The position numbers and the translations under genes were made by a program. The notes under the pieces are model-generated. The model was not told the origin of the DNA. It made no database searches and saw only the letters and a list, made by a program, of their open reading frames with translations. A stretch of 64,000 nucleotides of DNA, taken from positions 806,001-870,000 of the forward strand of contig NZ_JAJOYS010000001.1 in assembly GCF_021166475.1 (NCBI RefSeq), given 5' to 3'. Shown here in pieces: positions 18,556-28,804 of this stretch. Each line of letters starts with the position of its first letter. Within the stretch, counting starts at the first letter, position 1. The DNA is from Pelagibacterium xiamenense (GTDB taxonomy: Bacteria > Pseudomonadota > Alphaproteobacteria > Rhizobiales > Devosiaceae).

Positions 18556-19416
18556 ATGTGGACGATTATCAGGGACCTTATCCGCTACAATATCGAGTTC
18601 GCCATCGGCGCGATGCTGGTCGGCATCATCGTTATATTCTCGCTTTTGAGCTTCTTTTCGCCTTACGCGCCGAACGACATTTACGTCGTTTTTCCCGACC
18701 AGCCGCCCAGCGCCGCGTTCTGGTTCGGCACCAACTCGCGCGGCCAGGACATGTTCTGGAACCTGACCTTCGCGTTCCGCAACACGCTGTTCTTCGGGAT
18801 CATGGTGGCGGTGCTGTCGCGCATCATATCGATCACCGTCGGACTGCTCGCGGGCTATCTCGGCGGGTGGGTCGACAGGAGCATGATGTTTGTCAACGAC
18901 ATCTTCGTCGCGCTGCCGATCTTCCCGATCCTGATCCTTTTCTATTTCGTGCTGCGCAGCGATCTCAACATGTTCACCCTGGCGCTCATCATGGCGGGCC
19001 TCGGCTGGCCGTTCGATGCGCGGCTGATCCGGTCCGTGGCGATTGGGTTGCGGCATCGTGAGTTCACGCGCCATGCCGTCTTTGCAGGCATGTCGCCGGC
19101 CAAGATCATGTTCGAGGAGCATCTGCCCTACGTGATGCCGATCGTCTTTTCCACGGCGATGGCGAACATGATCTGGTCCATCGGCTTCGAGGTGACCCTC
19201 GGGGTTCTCGGCTTTACCAACCTCAACGTTCCGACGATCGGCACGACGCTTTACTGGGCCAACAATCACTCGGCAATGGTGGTGGGAACCTGGTGGTGGA
19301 TCATCATTCCCGTGGCCCTGATCATCGCGACATTCCTCGGACTGTTCCTTCTGGCGGTATCCATGAACGAATATATCGATCCGCGTTCGCGCCTGCGGCG
19401 CATGGGAGGCGAATGA
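18556..19416 (+). CDS. ABC transporter permease, DppC type
   Basis: A 286-residue permease. A single N-terminal helix (~16-36) is followed by a short periplasmic stretch with the WFGTNSRGQDMF equivalent of the GTDxxGRD motif, then five helices. The ATPase-facing loop is REFTRHAVFAGMSPAKIMFEEHLPYV. It lacks the long insertion seen in the DppC-type permease of the first operon, so the two systems are not recent duplicates. The stop overlaps the ATG of the next gene. Confidence 0.92.
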   Translation: MWTIIRDLIRYNIEFAIGAMLVGIIVIFSLLSFFSPYAPNDIYVVFPDQPPSAAFWFGTNSRGQDMFWNLTFAFRNTLFFGIMVAVLSRIISITVGLLAGYLGGWVDRSMMFVNDIFVALPIFPILILFYFVLRSDLNMFTLALIMAGLGWPFDARLIRSVAIGLRHREFTRHAVFAGMSPAKIMFEEHLPYVMPIVFSTAMANMIWSIGFEVTLGVLGFTNLNVPTIGTTLYWANNHSAMVVGTWWWIIIPVALIIATFLGLFLLAVSMNEYIDPRSRLRRMGGE

Positions 19417-20440
19417 TGGGCGACGTACTCACCGTTCGCAATCTCAAGGCCTACTACCAGATGGCGTATTTCGGCGTCGACCGCGAGGTGCGCGCCGTAG
19501 ACGATGTTACGCTCACAATTCGCGAGAACGAGATTTACGGCATTGCCGGGGAAAGCTCGTCGGGCAAGACCTCGCTGATCAAGACCTTCGCCGCGGCGAT
19601 AAGGCCGCCGCTGAAGATCGTTGACGGGTCGATGACGTACCGGTTCGGCGATCTCGAGATCGATCCCTATAAGGCGAGCAAGGAAGACGTCGACGCCATC
19701 CGCTGGAAGCACCTTTCCTATATCATGCAAGGCTCGATGAGCCTTCTCAATCCGGTGCGGCGGGTCAAAAAGACGTTCGAGGATTTCGCCTTCAAGCCCA
19801 TGGGGCTGCCCAGGGCCGAATTCTGGTCGAAGGTGCGGGCGCACCTCGAGCGGTTGGGGCTTTCGCCCAACGTCCTCGAGGCCTATCCGCATCAGCTTTC
19901 GGGCGGCATGCGCCAGCGCGTCGTGATCGCGCTGGCGACGGTCTGCCAGCCCGAGTTCGTCATCGCCGACGAACCGACGACGGCGCTCGACGTCGTTGTA
20001 CAGAAGGACGTGCTGGCCATGATCCGCGACGTGCAGCGTCAGATGCGCTCATCGGTCGTGTTCGTCACCCACGACATGAGCGTGCACGCCAATATCACGG
20101 ACCGGATCGGCATCGTCTATGCGGGGCGGCTTGTCGAGGAGGGGCCGACGCGGACGCTTTTTACAGCGCCCAAGCACCCCTATACCGCCCACCTGGTCGC
20201 TTCCCTGCCGCGCATCGGGGATACGACGCCCAAGGCCGCGCTCGAAGGCCGGCCGCCCAATCTCGCCGATCCGCCCAGCGGCTGCCGGTTCCATCCGCGG
20301 TGCCCGCTCGCCATCGAAAAATGCAAGACCGACGTGCCGCCGCTCGAAACCGTGGGGTCCGACCACCGTTCCGCCTGCTGGCGGTCGGACGAGGTGCGCC
20401 CGCTCGCGAAAATCGGAACGCCGGAACCGGAGGTAGTCGC

Positions 20441-20444
<4 letters not shown>
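19413..20444 (+). CDS. ABC transporter ATP-binding protein, DppD type
   Basis: A 343-residue ATPase. Walker A is GESSSGKT at residues 46-53 (Ser replaces the usual Gly-Ser pair, which is tolerated). The signature is [12 protein letters not shown], Walker B ends in DEPT, and the switch His lies in VTHDMS. The C-terminus has the OppD-type extension with clustered cysteines ([14 protein letters not shown]), which binds an iron-sulfur cluster or zinc in relatives. Two consecutive ATGs at 19413 and 19416 follow GGAGGCGA; the first gives an ATGA overlap with the permease stop. Confidence 0.92.
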
Positions 20445-21348
<904 letters not shown>

Positions 21349-21352
<4 letters not shown>

Positions 21353-21657
21353 AAGCCGGTCACATGCAGGACGAACCAGACCGCGCCGGCCGCCGGCAGC
21401 GGTACGAGTGCGACGAGGACCCAGCGCGAATACCCCGCAAGCGCCGTGTTGGCGGTCAAGAGAACGAGGACGAACGCACCGCCGATGTAAACGAGCGTGG
21501 CAACGACCAGCGGGAAGATCGAAAGCTCCAGCGCAGGCGAAAAGCTCGCGCCGATGGCGACAACGACGCCCAGCGCCGCTGCACCGAGAAGCCAGCCGCT
21601 GCATCCCGGCTTCGCGCCGGGTTCGTTTTGGTTCGGGTCGTCCGGCGTCTCTGCCAT
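21349..21657 (-). CDS. Small membrane protein of unknown function
   Basis: A 102-residue protein starting at the ATG at 21657 (MAETPDDPNQNEPG). The first 20 residues are polar. They are followed by three hydrophobic segments (about residues 22-43, 46-73 and 78-100), ending in WFVLHVTGF. There is no recognisable motif. The frame continues far upstream inside the GT2 gene, but this ATG is the first sensible start. It overlaps the convergent ATPase gene by 4 bases and may be transcribed with the upstream glycosyltransferase. Confidence 0.65.
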
Positions 21658-21764
21658 TCTCTCTCGCACCGCGTTCCCAATGCCAGGCTTCGAGCCTACG
21701 CCATCGGGGCCGGGCTGCATCACCGGCAATCGGGATTTGCCGCAAACGGCGAGCGATTGCAACG

Positions 21765-23615
21765 TTAGAATGGCCGGCGCCTGCTTGCGCGCAGCGGGCT
21801 GGGGAGAAGCCGGCCGAGGCCCAGATGCCGCGTTTTCTCCCAATGGAAGGGCCGATGGACGAGCTCCAGCGTCGCGCGGACAACGGCTGCCCAGGCGAGA
21901 AGCCAGTAGACGGGCAGCAGGCAAAGCCACGGCGCGAGGTCCATACGCCCGATCCGCGCGAGCCCGATCAGGTTGATCGCGGCGGTGCCGCTATAGCCGA
22001 GCGCGAGGATGCCAGCATGTACCAGCGTCCAGGTATCGACAATGCCGTACTGGGTCAGATTGACGGCCGCGCGCCCGATGACTGCGGAAAGAAACAGCCC
22101 GTGCAGTGCGATCGAGAACACCATGCCGCCCACAAAAATGTTGAAGGCGAGAAAATCGCGCCAGCCCAGGTCGTTGAGCAACTGACGCGGGTGCGCATTG
22201 TGAACGAGGAAGGTCTGCACCCAGCCCTTCATCCAGCGCGTGCGCTGTTTGATCCAGGCATCGACGGTTTCGGGCGCCTCCTCGCTCGTGAGTGCGGCAA
22301 AGCTCGCACAGCGCAGGCCCAGCCGGGCGAGCCGGATGCCCAGATCGGCGTCCTCGGTGACGTTGAACGCATCCCACGCGCCGATGGTCTTGAGTTCTCC
22401 GGTGCGGAAATGATTGGACGTACCCCCGAGCGGCATGGGCAGGCGTGTGCGCCCGATCGCCGGCAGCAGAACCGCGAAATGCCCGGCATATTCGCCCGCA
22501 AAGAGCGCCGTGAGCCAGTTGTGGTGGCCATTGGTGACGAGCAGTTCCGCCTGGAGGCACGAAATGCCGGGATGGCGCGAAAAGAGCGTGGCGGCGCGGC
22601 GCAGCTGCAGGCGTTCGGGCACGTCCTCGGCGTCAAAGACGACCACATGATCGCCGGTGACGAGCGGCAGCGCATAGTTGAGCGCCTTGGGCTTGGTGAA
22701 CGGCGCGCGGCGCGGCACGACGACAAGCGAAAACCGCTGGTCGTCGAGTTCGGTCTGCACGGCGCTAACCGTTGCAGGGCTCGTGCTCTCGACCACGAAG
22801 ACGATCTCGAGCTTTTCGGCCGGATAGTCGAGCCGCCGCATCGCCTCTGCGATCTGCGGCACCATGTGGGCCTCGTCGCGCAGGGGGATGAGCACCGAAT
22901 AGGTGGGGAGCGCGGCATCGTCCAGAAGCTCGGGCGTGTCGAGAACGCCGATACGGTCCGCCGTGGCGGCGGCCCAGATGCGGAAGATCGAGGGAGCGGC
23001 AAGGACGATAGTGAGGAACGGCAGAAACAGCGCCTGGACGATCAGCGGAGAAAAGAGGGCCAGTGCCATGAGCGTATAAAGCGCGAGCGTGAAGGCGATC
23101 CTGAGCGCCGGGGTCAATTCGAGATGCGAATTGCCCAGGGGGAAGCGCCGCGCGAGGCGCTGTACGGAGGCATCGAGCAGCGCCGCGGCGTTGGCATCGG
23201 CGAGCGCCTGCCGCAGAGCACGCGGCGGAACGACGACCAGCCGGCCCGCGAGGCCGGGATCGCGCGAGATGGCCGTCTTGAGGGTCGCGAGAGAGCGGAA
23301 ATCCGGCGCGATGAAAAGCACCGGATCGCCCGCAACGGTCCCGCGCGCGGTGGAGAGGGTCGCCAGCACATCAAGATCGGCATCCGGGTCGAGACGGGTG
23401 ACGAAATGCGTCGCTGTTGCGCGAAAGCCGACGCCGAGATAAGTGGCCATGCGTTCGTAAAGGATCGCCGGGCCGATGCCGAACGTCGCCGAGATGACCG
23501 CCGCCGGATCCACCCCGAGCGCTTCGGCACGGGCAAGAACCGCCGCCGCGTCGTGCTCGCTCACGCCATCTCCGGCCAGCGCCCTGACGAGCGCGGTATC
23601 ATGCTCCTGCGTCAC
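21765..23615 (-). CDS. Glycosyltransferase family 2 membrane protein
   Basis: About 616 residues from a GTG at 23615; a TTG at 23633 is an alternative and no ATG fits. The N-terminal ~150 residues look like a GspE-N/MshEN-type module (AVLARAEALGVDPAAVISATFGI). Two membrane helices follow near residues 175-220, then a GT2 catalytic domain with LIPLRDE, the DxD-like VVFDAEDVP, the acceptor-site TEDADLG and the QRTRW motif of processive synthases. At least three more C-terminal helices follow. It probably makes or exports a surface polysaccharide. No other polysaccharide genes adjoin it. Confidence 0.85.
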   Translation of the reverse strand: MTQEHDTALVRALAGDGVSEHDAAAVLARAEALGVDPAAVISATFGIGPAILYERMATYLGVGFRATATHFVTRLDPDADLDVLATLSTARGTVAGDPVLFIAPDFRSLATLKTAISRDPGLAGRLVVVPPRALRQALADANAAALLDASVQRLARRFPLGNSHLELTPALRIAFTLALYTLMALALFSPLIVQALFLPFLTIVLAAPSIFRIWAAATADRIGVLDTPELLDDAALPTYSVLIPLRDEAHMVPQIAEAMRRLDYPAEKLEIVFVVESTSPATVSAVQTELDDQRFSLVVVPRRAPFTKPKALNYALPLVTGDHVVVFDAEDVPERLQLRRAATLFSRHPGISCLQAELLVTNGHHNWLTALFAGEYAGHFAVLLPAIGRTRLPMPLGGTSNHFRTGELKTIGAWDAFNVTEDADLGIRLARLGLRCASFAALTSEEAPETVDAWIKQRTRWMKGWVQTFLVHNAHPRQLLNDLGWRDFLAFNIFVGGMVFSIALHGLFLSAVIGRAAVNLTQYGIVDTWTLVHAGILALGYSGTAAINLIGLARIGRMDLAPWLCLLPVYWLLAWAAVVRATLELVHRPFHWEKTRHLGLGRLLPSPLRASRRRPF

Positions 23616-23720
23616 AGATGGCCAAGCCCCCAATTGGCATCTGGCGGCAAGCGTATCAATTTGTCAGGGATTGGGCCATAAAATTTGACGAAAAGTGTAA
23701 CGGGCTGCGGGACGAATACA

Positions 23721-24539
23721 ATGACGATGCTGCGTGTGCTGACCGGTTTCGTGCTTGCGCTTGCGCTTGCCCCGGCCGGCATCCTGGCGCAGGCGCTGCC
23801 GCTGCACGTCGATCCCGGCGCGCGCGAGGACCTTGTCGACCCTCAGACCGTGCCCGCGCTGCGGTTCCTCACAACGACCGACTTTCCGCCGTTCAACTAC
23901 GAAGACGGGGATGGCGCGTTGATCGGCTATAACGTCGATCTTGCCAGGGCGATCTGCGGCGTGCTCACGGCGCGCTGCACGATCCAGGCGTGGCCGTGGG
24001 ACCGCGCGCAACAAGCGCTCGCGGACAATCAGGGCGACGCCCTGATCGCCGGGCTCGCCATAACGGAAGCCTCGGGCGAGCGCTTCGACTTTTCACGAAT
24101 ATATCTCCAGCTGCCCGCACGGTTCGTGACCGCGCGTGCGGATGCCGGTGCGTTCGATGCAGGTGCCTATGAGGGCGCCATCGGCGTCCGCGCGGGGTCG
24201 GCACATGCGGACCTTTTGGCCGACATGCGGCCCGATCTCGAGCAGGTCGCTTATCCCACCGAGTTCGCCGCGCTCGAAGCGCTGGCCGCCGGGGAGACCG
24301 GTGCCGTCTTCGTTGACGGCATGCGGGCTTCGTTCTGGCTCAACGACAACCCCGGCTGCTGCGCGTTTGCCGGCGAGCCCTATTTCCGGCCCGACTATTT
24401 CGGCGCCGGCCTGTCGATCGCGGTGCCCGCCGGGCTCGACAACGTACGCACGGCGCTCAACTGGGCGCTCGTGCGGCTCGCGCGGGACGGGCGGATGGCC
24501 GAACTTTATCTGCGGTGGTTCCCGGTGGGGTTTTATTGA
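23721..24539 (+). CDS. Extracellular solute-binding protein, family 3
   Basis: About 272 residues from the ATG at 23721, with a signal peptide (TMLRVLTGFVLALALAPAGILAQ). The mature part shows the SBP_bac_3 pattern: LRFLTTTDFPPFNYEDGDGALIGYNVDLARAIC, the hinge regions and a C-terminal ALVRLARDGRMAELYLRWFP. Such proteins bind polar amino acids or small organic acids in the periplasm. No permease or ATPase gene is beside it, so it is an orphan binding protein or a sensory partner. An in-frame ATG 12 codons upstream is possible but would disrupt the signal peptide. Confidence 0.85.
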   Translation: MTMLRVLTGFVLALALAPAGILAQALPLHVDPGAREDLVDPQTVPALRFLTTTDFPPFNYEDGDGALIGYNVDLARAICGVLTARCTIQAWPWDRAQQALADNQGDALIAGLAITEASGERFDFSRIYLQLPARFVTARADAGAFDAGAYEGAIGVRAGSAHADLLADMRPDLEQVAYPTEFAALEALAAGETGAVFVDGMRASFWLNDNPGCCAFAGEPYFRPDYFGAGLSIAVPAGLDNVRTALNWALVRLARDGRMAELYLRWFPVGFY

Positions 24540-24555
24540 AGGCGCTGTGCCGGCA

Positions 24556-24960
24556 TCACAGCCGGCGGTGGCGGATGCGGGCGGAGGTTTCGATTGCCGC
24601 GGTGGTGAGCCGGTCGATGGAAAAGGCGTCGCGGATCATCTCGAGGAGCCGCAATTCTTCCTGGTTGAGCGTCAGATCGACCGTCGTGATCTCGACCGCG
24701 AGCGCATAGGCGGTTTCCTGCAGGCGCGGCTCGAGCGCGTCGGAAATGGCAACCAGCAGTGCATCGAGGCCCCCCTTGTTGATCAGTTCGACGCAGTCGG
24801 TCGCAACCTGCGGCAGGCGCGCGATGTCGAAGCTCTCGAACACCGGCCAGCGGCTGATGAGTGCCGCGAAGCGGTCGATTTCGCGGTCGGTGATGTCCCT
24901 GTCCGATACGGCCGCGATGACCATGGAATAAACGAGGGCGTCGATGGGCGAGAGCTGCAT
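24556..24960 (-). CDS. TerB-like (tellurite resistance fold) protein
   Basis: A 134-residue all-helical acidic protein with the TerB/DjlA-N pattern: an opening helix ALVYSMVIAAVSDRDITDREIDRFAALI, then helices carrying RLQETAYALAVEITTVDLTLNQEELRLLEMIRDAFSID. TerB-fold proteins bind divalent metals through acidic residues and often accompany stress or envelope functions. Isolated single-domain copies such as this one are common in Hyphomicrobiales and are not evidence of a tellurite operon. It converges on the family-3 binding protein gene. Confidence 0.75.
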   Translation of the reverse strand: MQLSPIDALVYSMVIAAVSDRDITDREIDRFAALISRWPVFESFDIARLPQVATDCVELINKGGLDALLVAISDALEPRLQETAYALAVEITTVDLTLNQEELRLLEMIRDAFSIDRLTTAAIETSARIRHRRL

Positions 24961-25085
24961 GCGGGAAACCTGTTTTTGGGCGGTAGAGCGACGTTAAGAG
25001 ATGGCGCATTGCGGTGCAAGCGGGTAAGGGGGAGGCGGTGAGCGGGCTGGCAGCTTTTGGGAGGATCGGCGAAATCGCCTGTCCA

Positions 25086-25745
25086 TTATCGGCCTGAGGG
25101 GCTTTCAACCCCTTGTCCCCGATCCCGGGGGCCAGATACGCCATAGACCTGAAAGCCGGACGGGGACCTATGGACCGTATCGACAAGAAACATGGCAAGG
25201 CCCAAACGCGCCACGGACGAGCCATCAACGGGTAGAGACCCGGGTTCGGCACGATATCGCGTTTCGTTTCTGTCGGTTAGAAACCCACACCGTGCCACGA
25301 CGACATCGAGGTTTGCCGCGCTCAGTTTGCGCTCCATGAGGATCGCGCTCTGCACGACATTGCGCACGACCGCCATCAGGAACCTATCGAGTAGCCGCCT
25401 GGGTGGAAAAAGGAGCGCGCTGGAGGTGACGAGAATCTTCCTGACGCCGGTTTGTGACGTAGCTTCAATTATCGCGTCCGCAGACCTGTAATAGATCGAC
25501 GTTGCCCTTTTTGTCGGCCGCCGACCGCCAAGCGCCGAGATCGCGGCATCCTGTCCCCGAAACACCCCAGAGAGAAATTGCGGATCGCAGGGATCTCCGA
25601 CGGCAACGCTTAACCGGTTGTGCCGGATCGCCGGGCGTTTCGCATCCGAGCGCACGACCGCGGTGACAATCGCACCCTTGTCGAGCGCCTCTCGAACCAC
25701 AAGTCCTCCGGTACGGCCATTGGCACCCAACACTACGAGCTTCAT
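25086..25745 (-). CDS. NAD(P)-binding Rossmann protein, atypical SDR
   Basis: About 219 residues from the ATG at 25745, which follows AGGACAG. The nucleotide-binding motif is LGANGRTGG (residues 6-14), followed by VVRSDAKR, the DAAISALGG segment and KILVTSSALL, as in NmrA-like or biliverdin-reductase-like atypical SDRs. The usual YxxxK catalytic pair is not evident, so a reductase or redox-sensing role is likely but unspecified. The gene is divergent from a LysR regulator and is its probable target. Confidence 0.82.
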   Translation of the reverse strand: MKLVVLGANGRTGGLVVREALDKGAIVTAVVRSDAKRPAIRHNRLSVAVGDPCDPQFLSGVFRGQDAAISALGGRRPTKRATSIYYRSADAIIEATSQTGVRKILVTSSALLFPPRRLLDRFLMAVVRNVVQSAILMERKLSAANLDVVVARCGFLTDRNETRYRAEPGSLPVDGSSVARLGLAMFLVDTVHRSPSGFQVYGVSGPRDRGQGVESPSGR

Positions 25746-25887
25746 TATTTCTGTCCTTTTCGGGTCCGCCGGTGTCATCACGGGTTCGGCGGTCCTGCCT
25801 GGACTCGATGTCTATCGATACATTTTTTGCTAGTAAATTGTCTATAAATGTAGGCTGAGTATACGGAAATAGCATACAACCGATGGC

Positions 25888-26754
25888 ATGTCGTTTGATT
25901 GGAATCTGGCGAAGACACTGCTAGCCGTTGCCGAGGAGGGGTCTCTGTCGGCCGCCGCCCGCGCGCTTGGTCAGACGCAACCCACGGTCAGTCGGCAGAT
26001 TGCCGCTCTTGAGCATTCCTTGGACGTCACGCTGTTTGAGCGCACTGGACGGTCGGTCACATTGACGCGGGCAGGGTTGGAGTTGCTGGATCACGTGCGT
26101 TCCATGGCCAGCGGCGCCAATATGCTATCGCTGGCAGCTTCGGGGAAATCCCAGTCGATCGAAGGCAAGGTGCTCATTACCGCGTCCGAGCTGATGTCAG
26201 CCTATGTCCTGCCGCCGATCCTGAGCGAACTGTGTCGGAAAGCGCCGTTGCTGAAGATCGATGTCGTTGCCGACAACGGTGTCAGAGACCTCATGCGTCG
26301 CGAAGCCGATATCGCGATCCGGCATACACCGTCCGATCAGCCCAACCTGATTGCCAGAAGCGTTCGCGAGCAGATCATGCGCTTTTATGCCAGCCCCACC
26401 TATCTTGAGAACAACGGAGAACCCAGAGAGGACGATTTTTCGGGGCACCAGATCGTCAGCTACATCGAAGCCGACCGGATGCTCGGGTACCTGGTGCCGG
26501 CGGGGCTCAATCTCACGAAAGCGAATTTCCGCCTGAGTTCATCGTCTCAGGTCGCGGCTTTGCAGATGGCGTGCGCCGGTTTGGGCATGATCATCTTGCC
26601 CGACCAAATCGCGATGTCGATTTCCGGACTTGTTCCAGTCTTGAACACTCTCAAAGCCTTCAGCGTGCCGACATGGCTCGTCGCACACAGGGAACTACGA
26701 ACGAGCCGCCGCATCAGGCTGGTGTTTGATCACCTTGCGGACAACCTGTCATAA
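25888..26754 (+). CDS. LysR family transcriptional regulator
   Basis: A 288-residue protein with the LysR winged helix at residues 4-62 (AKTLLAVAEEGSLSAAARALGQTQPTVSRQIAALE) and a type 2 periplasmic-binding-like effector domain after residue 90. The effector domain includes VSYIEADRMLGYLVPAG and QVAALQMACAGLGMIILPD. It lies 142 bases from the divergent NAD(P)-binding protein gene, in the usual arrangement for a LysR regulator and its target. The intergenic DNA is AT-richer than its surroundings. The effector is unknown. Confidence 0.92.
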   Translation: MSFDWNLAKTLLAVAEEGSLSAAARALGQTQPTVSRQIAALEHSLDVTLFERTGRSVTLTRAGLELLDHVRSMASGANMLSLAASGKSQSIEGKVLITASELMSAYVLPPILSELCRKAPLLKIDVVADNGVRDLMRREADIAIRHTPSDQPNLIARSVREQIMRFYASPTYLENNGEPREDDFSGHQIVSYIEADRMLGYLVPAGLNLTKANFRLSSSSQVAALQMACAGLGMIILPDQIAMSISGLVPVLNTLKAFSVPTWLVAHRELRTSRRIRLVFDHLADNLS

Positions 26755-26851
26755 CAGTCTGCACCGCCCTGCCATTGACCTTTCCGGGCCGATAGTGCAA
26801 CACCGGCGTCGCTTGATCTTCCACCATTGCAAACCATAAGGATGGGCACCC

Positions 26852-28462
26852 GTGTCCGGCACGCTGTCACCACTCGATCCCGCCGCCATCGAAGCGGCTT
26901 CCAACGCGCGCGCATGGCCTTTCGAGGAAGCGCGTAAAGTCGTTGCTCGGGTCGAGAAATCGGGCAAGGGCGAGGCCGTGTTCGAGACCGGGTATGGACC
27001 ATCGGGGTTGCCGCATATCGGAACGTTCGGGGAGGTCGCGCGGACGACCATGGTGCGCACGGCGTTCCGGCTTCTGACCGGAGACAGGATCCCGACCCGG
27101 TTGATCTCTTTTTCCGACGATATGGATGCGTTGCGCAAGGTGCCGACGAACCTGCCCAATCAGGAGATGCTGGCAGGGTTTCTTGGCTATCCGGTTTCGC
27201 GCGTGCCGGATCCGTTCGGCAACGAATATCCAAGCTTTGCCGCGCACAACAACGCGCGGCTGCGGGCGTTTCTCGACGATTTCGGGTTCGAATATACGTT
27301 CGCGTCTGCCGCCGAATATTACGGCTCGGGCCAGTTCGACGCGGCGCTCATGCGCATGCTCGAAGTCTATGACGAGGTGATGGAGATCATTCTCCCAACC
27401 CTCGGAGAAGAGCGCCGGGCGACCTATTCGCCCTTCCTGCCGATTTCCCAGACGACGGGCAAGGTGCTGCAGGTGCCGATCGTGGCGCGCGATGCGGCCT
27501 CGGGGACGATCGTCTATCTCGATCCCGATACCGGCGCGCATATCGAAACCACGGTGACCGGCGGCAAGGTCAAGTGCCAGTGGAAGGCCGATTGGGCACT
27601 GCGCTGGTACGCGCTCGGGGTCGATTACGAGATGTCCGGCAAGGACCTCATCGACTCGGTGCGGCTTTCGAGCCGGATCGTTTCCGCGCTCGGCGGCACA
27701 CCGCCCGAAGGGTTCAACTACGAGCTCTTCCTCGACAAGGAAGGCGCCAAGATTTCCAAGTCCAAGGGCAACGGCCTCTCGATCGAGGAATGGCTGCGCT
27801 ATGCCACGCCAGAGAGCCTGTCGCTCTTCATGTTCCAGAAGCCCAGGGCGGCCAAGCGGCTGCATTTCGACGTCATCCCCAAGGCGGTGGACGAATACTA
27901 TGCTTTCGCCGCGGCCGCGCAGGATCAGGACGCCGCGCAGCTTCTGGAAAACCCGGCCTACCACATCCATTCGCACAGGCCTCCGGCCTACGACGTGCCG
28001 ATCTCGTTCGCGCTGATGCTGAACCTCGTTTCGGCGGCGAACGCGGAGGACGAGACGGTGCTCTGGGGCTTTATCGAGCGCTACGTGCCGGGTGGAACGC
28101 CGGAAAATCACCCCGAACTCGCCAAGCTCGCGACCTTCGCGATCCGGTATTTCGAGGATTTCGTGAAGCCCGAAAAGGCGTTCCGGACACCGACGGACGT
28201 GGAAGCGGCGGCGCTGCGCGACCTTTCCGAGGCGCTCGCGCCCCATGCCGGGTCGACGGATGCGACGGAACTCCAGAACATCGTCTACGAGATCGGCAAG
28301 ACCCATCCGTTCGAGAACCTGCGCGACTGGTTCAAGGCGATCTATCAGGTGCTGCTCGGACAGGACCAGGGCCCGCGCTTCGGCTCGTTCATTGCGCTTT
28401 ACGGGGTGGAGAACACCCGCGCGCTGATCGAGAAGGGCGTGAGCGGGCAGCTTGCAGCCTAG
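26852..28462 (+). CDS. lysK: Lysyl-tRNA synthetase, class I
   Basis: A 536-residue class I LysRS, the archaeal-type enzyme that replaces the class II LysS in many alphaproteobacteria. The HIGH motif is HIGT at residues 55-58 within [16 protein letters not shown], and the KMSKS motif is KISKS at about 300-304. It charges tRNA-Lys in the cytoplasm. The start is GTG at 26852 with AAGGATG about 8 bases upstream; the ATG at 26842 is out of frame. It follows the LysR gene by 97 bases with no obvious functional link. Confidence 0.93.
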   Translation: MSGTLSPLDPAAIEAASNARAWPFEEARKVVARVEKSGKGEAVFETGYGPSGLPHIGTFGEVARTTMVRTAFRLLTGDRIPTRLISFSDDMDALRKVPTNLPNQEMLAGFLGYPVSRVPDPFGNEYPSFAAHNNARLRAFLDDFGFEYTFASAAEYYGSGQFDAALMRMLEVYDEVMEIILPTLGEERRATYSPFLPISQTTGKVLQVPIVARDAASGTIVYLDPDTGAHIETTVTGGKVKCQWKADWALRWYALGVDYEMSGKDLIDSVRLSSRIVSALGGTPPEGFNYELFLDKEGAKISKSKGNGLSIEEWLRYATPESLSLFMFQKPRAAKRLHFDVIPKAVDEYYAFAAAAQDQDAAQLLENPAYHIHSHRPPAYDVPISFALMLNLVSAANAEDETVLWGFIERYVPGGTPENHPELAKLATFAIRYFEDFVKPEKAFRTPTDVEAAALRDLSEALAPHAGSTDATELQNIVYEIGKTHPFENLRDWFKAIYQVLLGQDQGPRFGSFIALYGVENTRALIEKGVSGQLAA

Positions 28463-28530
28463 GCGACAGGCGCGCCTGGGGCTGCTGTCTTGATGGAATC
28501 AGTATAGAAGCTCCAGGTCCTCGTCTTGTC

Positions 28531-28575
28531 GCGCTTCCGCACCGAATAAGTGGTGCCCGCTTATTCCGGAAGCGC
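28531..28575. repeat. Strong bulged palindrome downstream of lysK
   Basis: GCGCTTCCG (28531-28539) pairs with CGGAAGCGC (28567-28575), and inside it GAATAAG (28544-28550) pairs with CTTATTC (28560-28566). Only a 4-nt bulge interrupts the 16-bp stem. It lies between convergent lysK and XRE genes. Similar palindromes around GAATAAGTGG are, from memory, dispersed in related genomes; it may also serve as a two-way terminator. Confidence 0.6.
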
Positions 28576-28587
28576 TCCAGCGCGCGC

Positions 28588-28794
28588 CTATTCTTCGGCG
28601 TATTCGAGAATATCGCCGGGCTGACACTCGAGATAGGCGCAGATCGCCGCGAGCGTTTCAAACCGCACGCCTTTGACCTTGCCCTGCCGCAAGAGCGAGA
28701 GGTTGGCCTCGGTGATGCCGATGTGTTCGGCGAGGTCCTTGGATTTGACGCCGCGCTGAGCCAGCACGACGCCGAGGTTTACCTTGATCGGCAT
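28588..28794 (-). CDS. Cro/CI-type small transcriptional regulator (YozG-like)
   Basis: A 68-residue protein that is essentially one XRE helix-turn-helix: KVNLGVVLAQRGVKSKDLAEHIGITEANLSLLRQGKVKGVRFETLAAICAYLECQPGDILEYAEE. The ATG at 28794 follows GAGGATG. It starts 10 bases after the DUF2975 gene stop. DUF2975 membrane proteins are typically paired with such mini-regulators, which suggests that the membrane protein controls the regulator or is controlled by it. Confidence 0.87.
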   Translation of the reverse strand: MPIKVNLGVVLAQRGVKSKDLAEHIGITEANLSLLRQGKVKGVRFETLAAICAYLECQPGDILEYAEE

Positions 28795-28804
28795 GGCGGC
28801 ATCC

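Noticed and set aside
24556-24960. Tellurite resistance determinant
   Set aside because: A lone TerB-fold protein without TerC, TerD or TerZ does not support a resistance operon.
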